Positions 1 to 5,055 of a stretch of DNA of 6,360 bases are shown here, one piece after another. The notes under the pieces are model-generated. The model was not told the origin of the DNA. It made no database searches and saw only the letters and a program-made list of their open reading frames with translations. Each line of letters opens with the position of its first letter. Position 1 is the stretch's first letter. The translations under genes and the position numbers were made by a program. The DNA comes from Kiritimatiellia bacterium (lineage in GTDB: Bacteria > Verrucomicrobiota > Kiritimatiellia > CAIQIC01 > Lenti-01): the NCBI GenBank assembly GCA_018432565.1, contig JAHDSS010000590.1:1-6360 (forward strand), read 5' to 3'.

Positions 1-1
1 G

Positions 2-154
2 GACATCGAGACGCTGTTTCTGATGCCGAACGAGGATTTCAGTTACGTGAGTTCGAGCATGGTGCGGGAGATCGCGTCGCTGGGGGGCGAGGCGGAGAAA
101 TTCGTGCCGGCGGCCGTGGCGGAAGCGCTGCGGCGGAGGCTGGGACCCCGGTAG
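2..154 (+). CDS. coaD: Phosphopantetheine adenylyltransferase, C-terminal fragment
   Basis: The last 50 codons of a gene whose 5' part lies outside the window, ending at TAG. CoaD transfers AMP from ATP to 4'-phosphopantetheine, giving dephospho-CoA, the penultimate step of cytosolic CoA synthesis. The visible peptide begins DIETLFLMPNEDFSYVSSS and continues MVREIASLGG, then FVPAAVAEAL. The SSSxVREIAxLGG segment, followed by a phenylalanine-valine-proline and a short final helix, is characteristic of the C-terminal region of bacterial CoaD, where the Ser/Arg segment lies near the nucleotide site. The usual length is about 160 residues, so roughly two thirds is missing only because of the window edge. 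It sits 54-60 bases upstream of yceD in the same direction. CoA is the donor of both malonyl groups and the ACP prosthetic arm, which fits the fatty-acid genes downstream. Confidence 0.88.
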   Translation, partial: DIETLFLMPNEDFSYVSSSMVREIASLGGEAEKFVPAAVAEALRRRLGPR

Positions 155-171
155 GGAGGGGGCGAGCCGCC

Positions 172-190
172 GCCGGCGCGTGTCGCCGGC
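172..190 (+). other. Perfect 7-bp stem-loop in the coaD-yceD gap
   Basis: GCCGGCG (172-178) pairs with CGCCGGC (184-190) around the 5-base loop CGTGT. It lies 17 bases after the coaD stop and 11 bases before the yceD ribosome binding site. No T-run follows, so it is not a standard intrinsic terminator. It could be a processing, stabilising or pausing element, or a chance palindrome in GC-rich DNA. Confidence 0.4.
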
Positions 191-201
191 CCGTGCATCC
201 C

Positions 202-207
202 GGAGAG
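202..207 (+). promoter_or_regulatory. Ribosome binding site that decides the yceD start
   Basis: GGAGAG at 202-207 stands 7 bases before the ATG at 215 but only 1 base before the in-frame ATG at 209. Normal Shine-Dalgarno spacing therefore favours the second ATG. Confidence 0.55.
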
Positions 208-214
208 CATGACC

Positions 215-730
215 ATGATCCGCATTGAAACCACCCAGATCGGCGAAGACGGGTTAGCCGTGGACGGGCAGGCGCCCGGCGAGCTGCTGGATCTGGCGAA
301 CGACCCGGTGGCGCGGGCGGACGGGCCGATCGAGTACGCCCTGACGGTGGAGCCGGCGGGCGGCGAGCTGATCGTGCGCGGGACGGTGCAGGCGCCCGTG
401 CGCCTGCGGTGCTCGCGGTGCGCGCAATTTTTCTCGACAACGGTCCGGGTTTCGTCATTCTTGCACGCCTACGACTGGTCGGAGCATCCGGAATACCTGG
501 ATGTGACGGCCGACGTGCGCGAGGATCTGGTGCTGGAAATCCCCGGATTTCCCCTCTGCGACGACGCCTGCCAGGGGCTGTGCCCCCGGTGCGGGCAGAA
601 TTGGAACGATGGCCCCTGCGCCTGCACGCCCCCCGGGGACGTGTTGTCGCCGTGGGAGGCCCTGGACGGATTGACGGCCGCCCCGGGCCGGACGCCGCCG
701 GAAGGCGGCGCCGGACGGAAGCGGACGTAA
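215..730 (+). CDS. yceD: DUF177/YceD family, large-subunit rRNA accumulation protein
   Basis: A 171-residue protein from ATG 215 (173 residues if ATG 209 is used). The family is linked to 23S rRNA accumulation in bacteria and plastids; its molecular action is not firmly established. An N-terminal acidic, beta-rich half contains a CSRC pair (Cys66, Cys69). A conserved Tyr-Asp stretch and the DVTADVREDLVLEIPGFPLC block follow. The family signature is CxxxCxGLCPRCGxNWN with a trailing GPCAC (Cys115, 119, 123, 126, 135, 137), a probable metal-binding knuckle. The C-terminal tail, rich in Pro, Gly, Arg and Lys, looks disordered. It ends 21 bases before rpmF, and yceD-rpmF adjacency is widely conserved, so co-transcription and a role in 50S assembly are likely. 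Family membership is firm; the exact function is inferred from the family. Confidence 0.86.
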   Translation: MIRIETTQIGEDGLAVDGQAPGELLDLANDPVARADGPIEYALTVEPAGGELIVRGTVQAPVRLRCSRCAQFFSTTVRVSSFLHAYDWSEHPEYLDVTADVREDLVLEIPGFPLCDDACQGLCPRCGQNWNDGPCACTPPGDVLSPWEALDGLTAAPGRTPPEGGAGRKRT

Positions 731-738
731 GGAACAGC

Positions 739-749
739 AAGGAGAAGGA
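739..749 (+). promoter_or_regulatory. Strong ribosome binding site of rpmF
   Basis: The purine-only stretch AAGGAGAAGGA lies immediately upstream of ATG 752 and contains a full AAGGAG core. It is the strongest Shine-Dalgarno match in the window, fitting high-level synthesis of a ribosomal protein. Confidence 0.7.
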
Positions 750-751
750 AG

Positions 752-943
752 ATGGCAGTCCCGAAACGGAAAGTATCGAAGAGCCGCCTGCGCATGCGCA
801 AGGCGGCATGGGCCGGGAAGATTCCCCAGGTGGCCGCCGTGGTGTGCCGCGAGTGCGGGGCACCGTGCCAGCCGCACCGGGTGTGCCCGGCCTGCGGGAT
901 GTACAAGGGCCGCCAGGTGGTGGTCAAGGAAACCAAGGATTGA
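752..943 (+). CDS. rpmF: 50S ribosomal protein L32 (zinc-ribbon form)
   Basis: A 63-residue basic protein of the large ribosomal subunit. It opens with the near-invariant MAVPKRKVSKSRLRMRKA, which threads into rRNA. A zinc ribbon follows: VCRECG (Cys32, Cys35) and HRVCPACGMYKGRQVV (Cys45, Cys48), so all four metal ligands are present (the 'C+' type). E. coli L32 lacks this cysteine set. An additional Cys39 lies between the two pairs. The length is normal. The gene has a strong ribosome binding site and stops at TGA 941-943, 38 bases before plsX. The yceD-rpmF-plsX order is a classic conserved string that couples ribosome biogenesis with lipid synthesis. Zinc-dependent regulation is possible for C+ L32 proteins, but no Zur-like operator is visible here. 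Confidence 0.96.
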   Translation: MAVPKRKVSKSRLRMRKAAWAGKIPQVAAVVCRECGAPCQPHRVCPACGMYKGRQVVVKETKD

Positions 944-947
944 TCCT

Positions 948-971
948 GGCGGGCGGCCCGCCGAGCGGGCC
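948..971 (+). promoter_or_regulatory. Two overlapping, mutually exclusive hairpins before plsX
   Basis: Hairpin A pairs GGCGGG (948-953) with CCCGCC (957-962) around CGG. Hairpin B pairs GGCCCGC (955-961) with GCGGGCC (965-971) around CGA. They share bases 955-962, so only one can form at a time. Hairpin B ends 10 bases before the plsX ATG, where a Shine-Dalgarno sequence would normally be; the nearest purine core is only GAG at 978-980. The arrangement could tune plsX translation or be a chance product of GC-rich sequence. Confidence 0.4.
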
Positions 972-981
972 CCGGTCGAGC

Positions 982-2004
982 ATGCGCATTGCCGTTGACG
1001 CCATGGGGGGGGATTTCGCCCCCCAAGCGATCGTCGAAGGGGCCCTGATGGCCCTTCGTTCGTGTCCGGACATCGAGCGCCTGTTTCTGGTGGGCGACGA
1101 GGCCGCGGTGCGCGCCGAAGTGGCGCGGGGCGGGGGCGATCCGGGCCGGCTGGAAATCCGTCACGCCTCGGAAGTGGTCGGGATGGGCGAGCCGGCGGCG
1201 GCGGGGGTCCGCCGCAAGCGGGATTCGTCCATCAACCGCGCGATGGATCTGGTGAAGGCCGGCGAGGCGGATGCGGTGTTCGCGGCCGGCAACACGGGCG
1301 CGGCGGTGGCGGCGGCGATGCTGAAGCTGCGCACGCTGGAGAACGTGCGGCGGCCGGGGATCGCGATCGCGATGCCGACGCCGACGGACAAGCCGGTGGT
1401 GCTGATTGACGCGGGGGCCACGCCGGACTGTTCGCCGGAGATCCTGATGCAGTTTGCAATCATGGGCGCGGCCTATTCCCGGAAGGTGCTGGGGCAGCCC
1501 GATCCGAAGGTGGGGCTGATGAGCGTCGGCAGCGAGGAAGCCAAGGGCAACGCCCTGAGCAAGGAGGCCTACGAGCTGCTGGAGCAGGCGCCGGTGCGCT
1601 TCAAGGGCAACGTGGAGGGCCACGATCTGTTCGAGGGCGACGTGGACGTGGTGGTGTGCGACGGGTTCACGGGGAACGTGATCCTGAAGACCAGCGAGAG
1701 CGTCGCCCATGCCATCGGCACGTGGCTGAAGCACGAGCTGACGCGGACGCCCATCCGACTGCTGGGATCGCTGCTGCTGAGCGGAGGGTTGCGGTCCCTG
1801 AAGAAAAAGACCAGCAAGCAGACGTACGGCGGGGCGCCGCTGCTGGGGATCAACGGCATCTGCATCATCGGACACGGCAGTTCGGATGCGGTGGCGGCCC
1901 AGAACGGCATTCTGCAGGCGGTGCGGGCGGTGCAGTGCCGCCTGAACGCCACGATTCTGGAGGGCATGCGCCAGTGCGCGGCCCAAGTGAAGGAAGCGAC
2001 ATGA
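982..2004 (+). CDS. plsX: Phosphate acyltransferase (acyl-ACP:phosphate)
   Basis: A 340-residue PlsX, full length for the family. It converts long-chain acyl-ACP and orthophosphate to acyl-phosphate, the donor used by the membrane acyltransferase PlsY for glycerol-3-phosphate acylation; PlsX is peripheral at the membrane. Visible motifs are the N-terminal MRIAVDAMGGDFAP, RRKRDSS (77-83), AGNTGA (102-107), DAGATPDC (143-150), SVGSEEAKGN (181-190), NVEGHDLF (210-217), CDGFTGNVILKT (226-237), and GGAPLLGINGICIIGHGSS (283-301). ATG 982 is chosen because the family begins at this MRIAVDAMGGD sequence, although its ribosome binding site is poor. The frame is open far upstream through yceD and rpmF, but that stretch is out of frame with those genes and has no homology. 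A TTG at 940 is an alternative that would add 14 residues. The stop overlaps the fabH start (ATGA). Confidence 0.95.
   Translation: MRIAVDAMGGDFAPQAIVEGALMALRSCPDIERLFLVGDEAAVRAEVARGGGDPGRLEIRHASEVVGMGEPAAAGVRRKRDSSINRAMDLVKAGEADAVFAAGNTGAAVAAAMLKLRTLENVRRPGIAIAMPTPTDKPVVLIDAGATPDCSPEILMQFAIMGAAYSRKVLGQPDPKVGLMSVGSEEAKGNALSKEAYELLEQAPVRFKGNVEGHDLFEGDVDVVVCDGFTGNVILKTSESVAHAIGTWLKHELTRTPIRLLGSLLLSGGLRSLKKKTSKQTYGGAPLLGINGICIIGHGSSDAVAAQNGILQAVRAVQCRLNATILEGMRQCAAQVKEAT
1990..1995 (+). promoter_or_regulatory. Ribosome binding site of fabH inside plsX
   Basis: AAGGAA at 1990-1995, within the last codons of plsX, stands 5 bases before the fabH ATG at 2001. Together with the ATGA overlap it supports this start and coupled translation of fabH after plsX. 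Confidence 0.6.
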
Positions 2005-2993
2005 GCCCGAAAATCTATGCCGCCATTTCCGGCGCCGGCCATTACGCGCCGGAGAAGGTGCTGACCAACGCGGACCTGGAACGGATGGTGGACACCAGCG
2101 ACGAATGGATCCGCACCCGGACGGGCATCCGCGAGCGGCGGATTGCGGCGGAGGGGGAATGCACGTCCGACATGGGGGCCGAGGCGGCCCGCCGGGCCCT
2201 GGCGAATGCCGGGTTGGCGGCGGAGGATGTCGAGGCGGTTTACGTGGCGACCTGCACGCCGGACATGGTCTTTCCCAGCACGGCCTGCCTGATCCAGGCG
2301 GCGATCGGAGCCGGCCGGGCCTACGGCTACGATCTGTCGGCGGCCTGCTCGGGGTTTCTGATGGCGCTGGACGCGGCGGCGGCGGCCATCGAGTCCGGGC
2401 GCATCCGCACGGCGCTGGTCATCGGGGCGGAAAAGCTCAGTACGGTGACGGACTGGACCAGCCGCGACACCTGCGTGCTGTTCGGCGACGGGGCCGGAGC
2501 CGTGGTGCTGACGGCGTCCGACCGGCCGGGCATCCGCTCGAATTACCTGGGGGTGGACGGCAACCAGGCCGACATTCTGTACATTCCGGCGGGCGGCTGC
2601 AAACGGCCGCCCTCGGAGGAAACGATCCGGCAGCATCAGCATTTCATCCACATGGCCGGGCGCGAGACGTTCAAGATCGCGGTGAACACCATGCTGGGGG
2701 CGGCGCAGGAGGCCATCCGGCGCGCGGGCCTGCAGGAGTCGGACATCGACTGGATGATTTTCCACCAGGCGAACTGGCGGATCATTGACGCGGTGGCGAA
2801 GCGCCTGGGGGATGGCTCGGCGGACCGGGCCATCATGAACCTGGACCGCTACGGCAACACGTCGGCGGCGTCGATTCCGCTCGCGCTGTCGGAAGCGGTG
2901 GCGGACGGGCGCATTCAGAGCGGGCACAAGGTATTGATGGTGGCGTTCGGGGGCGGGTTGACCTGGGGCGGCACGGTGGTGGAGTGGATATGA
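2001..2993 (+). CDS. fabH: Beta-ketoacyl-ACP synthase III
   Basis: A 330-residue initiating condensing enzyme. FabH joins an acyl-CoA primer, usually acetyl-CoA, to malonyl-ACP, giving acetoacetyl-ACP and starting each chain in the cytosol. The N-terminus has the family block TNADLERMVDTSDEWIRTRT and GIRERR (about 22-47). The nucleophile is Cys116 in DLSAACSGF. The rest of the triad is His255 in FHQANWRI and Asn286 in RYGNTSAAS. VLFGDGAGAVVL (159-170) and the C-terminal FGGGLTWG are also typical. Length and motifs are complete. The start at ATG 2001 overlaps the plsX stop by 4 bases and has an AAGGAA site. The stop in turn overlaps fabD in the same ATGA pattern. Primer choice (straight versus branched) cannot be read from the sequence by eye. 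The Cys-His-Asn triad separates it from the KAS I/II class, which uses Cys-His-His. Confidence 0.96.
   Translation: MSPKIYAAISGAGHYAPEKVLTNADLERMVDTSDEWIRTRTGIRERRIAAEGECTSDMGAEAARRALANAGLAAEDVEAVYVATCTPDMVFPSTACLIQAAIGAGRAYGYDLSAACSGFLMALDAAAAAIESGRIRTALVIGAEKLSTVTDWTSRDTCVLFGDGAGAVVLTASDRPGIRSNYLGVDGNQADILYIPAGGCKRPPSEETIRQHQHFIHMAGRETFKIAVNTMLGAAQEAIRRAGLQESDIDWMIFHQANWRIIDAVAKRLGDGSADRAIMNLDRYGNTSAASIPLALSEAVADGRIQSGHKVLMVAFGGGLTWGGTVVEWI
2981..2984 (+). promoter_or_regulatory. Ribosome binding site of fabD inside fabH
   Basis: GGAG at 2981-2984 stands 5 bases before ATG 2990. This favours ATG 2990 over the in-frame GTG at 2984, which overlaps the site itself, and over ATG 2999. Confidence 0.5.
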
Positions 2994-3922
2994 GCCGGAT
3001 GCTGCTGTTTCCCGGCCAGGGGGCCCAGGCGGTCGGCATGGGCCGCGAGCTGGCGGAAGGACTTCCGGCGTGCCGCGGACTGTTCGAGCGCGCGAGCGGG
3101 ATTCTGGGGTTTGATTTGCTGAAACTGTGCGCGGAGGGGCCGATCGAGGAGCTGACCCGGTCGCACAACGCCCAGCCGGCGATTTTCACGGTGAGCACGG
3201 CGGCGCGCGCGGCGCTGGCGCATTTCGCCGGCGGCGGATGGGCCGTGGCGGGGGCGGCGGGACACAGCCTGGGGGAGTGGGCGGCGCTGTGCGAGGCGGG
3301 GGTGGTGACGTTTGACGACGCGGTGCGCATTCTTCAGGCCCGCGGCCGGTTCATGCAGGAGGCCTGCGACGCCGCGCCCGGCGGGATGCTGACGATCATC
3401 GGCCTGTCGCTGGAGCAGGTGCGCGAGGTGGCGGCGGCCAGCGGGCTGGAAATCGCCAACCTGAACTCCCCGGCGCAGACGGTGCTGTCGGGACATGCCG
3501 ACCGGCTGGCGGCGGGCGAGCAGGCGGCCAAGGCCGCCGGCGCCAAGCGCGCCCTGCGGCTGGCCGTGGCGGGCGCGTTCCATTCGTCGCTGATGCAGCC
3601 GGCGGCGGACCGTCTGGCGGACTTTCTGGAGGGCATCGAGTTCCGCGCGCCGGCGATTCCGGTCTGGTCCAACGTGACGGGCCGGCCGCACACGACGCCC
3701 GACGAGATCCGCCGCCGCATGGTGGAGCAGGTGGTGTCGGGCGTGCGCTGGACGGACTGTTTCACGGACATGGCGGCGGCGGGAATGGACCTGGCGTTTG
3801 AATGCGGACCGGGCAGCGTGCTGGCCGGACTGGGCAAGCGCATCGCCCCCGATGTGAAGGTGAGCCATATTTTAGACTTGGCGGGGGCGGAAGAGGCGGC
3901 CAAACTGGCGGCCGAATCCTAG
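2990..3922 (+). CDS. fabD: Malonyl-CoA:ACP transacylase
   Basis: A 310-residue FabD, normal length. It moves malonyl from CoA to the phosphopantetheine thiol of ACP, supplying the extender for FabH and FabF. The N-terminal LLFPGQGAQAVGMG (5-18) is the family opening. The nucleophile elbow is GHSLGE (91-96) with Ser93. Arg118 in QARGRFMQ is the malonate carboxylate-binding arginine that marks malonyl rather than other acyl specificity. His198 in GAFHSSLM is the catalytic base. SNVTG (227-231) and the late ECGPGSVLAGL (271-281) complete the fold. The start codon overlaps the fabH stop (ATGA), so the two are probably translated in tandem. It ends with TAG, 15 bases before fabG. The short final Ala/Glu-rich helix is ordinary. 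Nothing is missing or unusual. Confidence 0.96.
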   Translation: MSRMLLFPGQGAQAVGMGRELAEGLPACRGLFERASGILGFDLLKLCAEGPIEELTRSHNAQPAIFTVSTAARAALAHFAGGGWAVAGAAGHSLGEWAALCEAGVVTFDDAVRILQARGRFMQEACDAAPGGMLTIIGLSLEQVREVAAASGLEIANLNSPAQTVLSGHADRLAAGEQAAKAAGAKRALRLAVAGAFHSSLMQPAADRLADFLEGIEFRAPAIPVWSNVTGRPHTTPDEIRRRMVEQVVSGVRWTDCFTDMAAAGMDLAFECGPGSVLAGLGKRIAPDVKVSHILDLAGAEEAAKLAAES

Positions 3923-3937
3923 GACAGGCTTGAACAG

Positions 3938-4681
3938 ATGAAACCGCTTGAAAACAAAATCGCCCTGGTGACCGGCGCGGCCCGCGGGATCGGGCGCGCG
4001 ATTGCCGTGCAGCTGGCCGCGGACGGGGCGGATGTGGCCCTGTGCGACGTGAAGGCCGACTGGCTGGAGGAGACCGCCGCCGCGGTCCGGGATCTCGGCC
4101 GCCGGGCGGAGTGCTATGCCATGGACGTGGCCGACGGCGCCGCCGTGGGGGCCGCGGTGGCCCGGGCGGCGGCCGATTTCGGGCGGCTGGACATTCTGGT
4201 GAACAACGCCGGCATCACCCGCGACACCCTGCTGATCCGCATGTCCGAGGAGGACTGGGACCGCGTGCTGGACATCAATCTGAAGGGCGCGTTTCTGGTG
4301 ACCAAGGCGGCGGCGAAGCTGATGATGAAGCAGCGCGCGGGTTCGATCGTCAACATCGCCAGCGTGGTGGGGCTGATGGGCAACGCGGGGCAGGCCAACT
4401 ATACGGCATCCAAGGCGGGGCTGATCGCGCTGACGAAGACGGCGGCCAAGGAGCTGGGCAGCCGGAACATCCGCGTGAACGCGGTGGCGCCGGGCTTCAT
4501 CCGCACGGCGATGACGGACCAGCTGTCGGAGGCCGCGAAGGATGCGATGCTCCGGCTGGTCCCGCTGGGACGGCCCGGCGAACCCGAAGATGTGGCCAGG
4601 GCGGTGGCGTTCCTGGCGAGCGACAATGCCGCCTACGTGAACGGCCAGGTCCTGACCGTTTGCGGCGGCATGGTGATGTAA
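3938..4681 (+). CDS. fabG: 3-oxoacyl-ACP reductase (SDR family)
   Basis: A 247-residue classical short-chain dehydrogenase/reductase, normal FabG length. It reduces 3-oxoacyl-ACP to (R)-3-hydroxyacyl-ACP, the first reduction in each elongation round, acting as a cytosolic tetramer in the family. The Rossmann glycine motif is TGAARGIG (12-19). NNAG is at 89-92. The catalytic tetrad is Asn114, Ser142, Tyr155 and Lys159 (YTASK). [11 protein letters not shown] follows, and the C-terminus [12 protein letters not shown] is typical of FabG. Position in the fab cluster separates it from other SDR enzymes. Asp37 at the end of the second strand ([11 protein letters not shown]) is the position that often favours NAD(H), while Arg16 is retained, so cofactor use is uncertain. 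The ribosome binding site is weak: AGGA at 3921-3924 is 13 bases away. Confidence 0.95.
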   Translation: MKPLENKIALVTGAARGIGRAIAVQLAADGADVALCDVKADWLEETAAAVRDLGRRAECYAMDVADGAAVGAAVARAAADFGRLDILVNNAGITRDTLLIRMSEEDWDRVLDINLKGAFLVTKAAAKLMMKQRAGSIVNIASVVGLMGNAGQANYTASKAGLIALTKTAAKELGSRNIRVNAVAPGFIRTAMTDQLSEAAKDAMLRLVPLGRPGEPEDVARAVAFLASDNAAYVNGQVLTVCGGMVM

Positions 4682-4714
4682 AAAAAAGAAAACAACCAAC
4701 AACGGAGAACCACA
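4680..4714 (+). promoter_or_regulatory. A-rich, T-free leader and ribosome binding site of acpP
   Basis: The 35 bases before the acpP ATG contain 23 A, 8 C, 4 G and no T, starting with an A8 run that overlaps the fabG stop and continuing with CAA-like units. The GGAGA site at 4704-4708 is 6 bases before ATG 4715. In this GC-rich setting the stretch should be unstructured in mRNA, which would help ribosome loading for a very abundant protein. A promoter role is not evident, since no -10-like T-containing hexamer lies in the gap. Confidence 0.6.
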
Positions 4715-4954
4715 ATGGCCCTGGAAGACAAAGTCAAGGATATCATCGTCGAGCAGCTGGGCGTGAACAAGGATCAGGTGACCCCGGAAGCCTCGTTCAT
4801 CGAGGACCTGGGCGCGGATTCGCTGGACACGGTCGAGCTGGTCATGGCCTTCGAAGAAGAATTCGGGGCCGAGATTCCGGACGAAGACGCCGAGAAGCTG
4901 ACGACGGTCGGCGCGGTGATCAGCTATCTGAAGGAAAAGGGATTCGACAAGTAG
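4715..4954 (+). CDS. acpP: Acyl carrier protein
   Basis: A 79-residue acidic four-helix carrier that holds growing acyl chains as thioesters on a 4'-phosphopantetheine arm. The attachment serine is Ser36 in [11 protein letters not shown]; AcpS would add the arm from CoA. The recognition helix that follows ([14 protein letters not shown]) is rich in Glu/Asp, the surface used to dock FabD, FabH, FabG, FabF and PlsX, all encoded here. Helix III ([13 protein letters not shown]) and helix IV ([10 protein letters not shown]) are standard. The length matches typical AcpP (77-80). It lies 33 bases after fabG and 101 bases before fabF. Codon choice leans to C-ending and GAA codons (GTC, ATC, GAA) more than its neighbours, consistent with high expression. 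An A-rich leader and a following hairpin may set its mRNA level apart from the flanking genes. Confidence 0.97.
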   Translation: MALEDKVKDIIVEQLGVNKDQVTPEASFIEDLGADSLDTVELVMAFEEEFGAEIPDEDAEKLTTVGAVISYLKEKGFDK

Positions 4955-4977
4955 CCGGACACCGGCGGATCGAATCG

Positions 4978-5019
4978 GGGCCGGGACCGCTTGCCGGAAG
5001 GCAGAGGCTCGGCCCGTTT
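4978..5019 (+). other. Long imperfect hairpin between acpP and fabF
   Basis: GGGCCG (4978-4983) pairs with CGGCCC (5010-5015). The stem continues inward through a G-T wobble (4984/5009), a G-C pair, a bulged A4986, two C-G pairs, a G-A mismatch, C-G and T-A pairs, a bulged T4992, and GCC/GGC, closed by the GNRA-type loop GGAA (4996-4999). GTTT follows at 5016-5019. It lies 23 bases after the acpP stop and 36 bases before fabF. It may protect the acpP 3' end, serve as a processing site, or act as a partial terminator. The T-run is too short for a confident intrinsic terminator. Confidence 0.5.
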
Positions 5020-5027
5020 AGTCAGAA

Positions 5028-5053
5028 ACGGCAAGACAGGATCGGACGGCAAG
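5028..5053 (+). repeat. 8-base direct repeat just before fabF
   Basis: ACGGCAAG occurs at 5028-5035 and again at 5046-5053, 18 bases apart start to start, with the second copy ending 2 bases before the fabF ATG. It overlaps the region where the fabF ribosome binding site should be. The only Shine-Dalgarno-like elements are AGGA (5038-5041) and GGA (5044-5046). It could be a regulator site or chance. Confidence 0.35.
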
Positions 5054-5055
5054 CC

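Noticed and set aside
172..190. An intrinsic terminator for coaD.
   Set aside because: The stem is perfect but no T-run follows, so termination is not supported; it is kept only as a stem-loop.
409..981. An open frame of 191 codons upstream of and in frame with plsX, which would make a 531-residue protein.
   Set aside because: It overlaps yceD and rpmF in another frame, is low-complexity Gly/Arg/Pro-rich, and the PlsX family begins at the MRIAVDAMGGD encoded from 982. Stop codons are scarce in such GC-rich sequence.
469..1986. A minus-strand open frame of 505 codons opposite plsX.
   Set aside because: The translation is rich in Arg, His, Pro and Gln with no recognisable domain, and it mirrors the codon bias of the plus-strand genes.
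1569..2927. A minus-strand open frame of 452 codons opposite plsX-fabH.
   Set aside because: Compositional shadow of fabH; an Arg/Pro/Ala-rich product without motifs, opposite a gene with an intact catalytic triad.
4954..4966. A small hairpin GCCGG-ACA-CCGGC at the acpP stop codon.
   Set aside because: Only 5 bp with a 3-base loop, readily expected by chance in GC-rich DNA, and no tail feature.
4042..5055. An open frame running through fabG and acpP into fabF, suggesting a fused larger protein.
   Set aside because: The upstream part is out of frame with fabG and acpP and has low-complexity Gly/Arg composition; FabF starts naturally at 5056.
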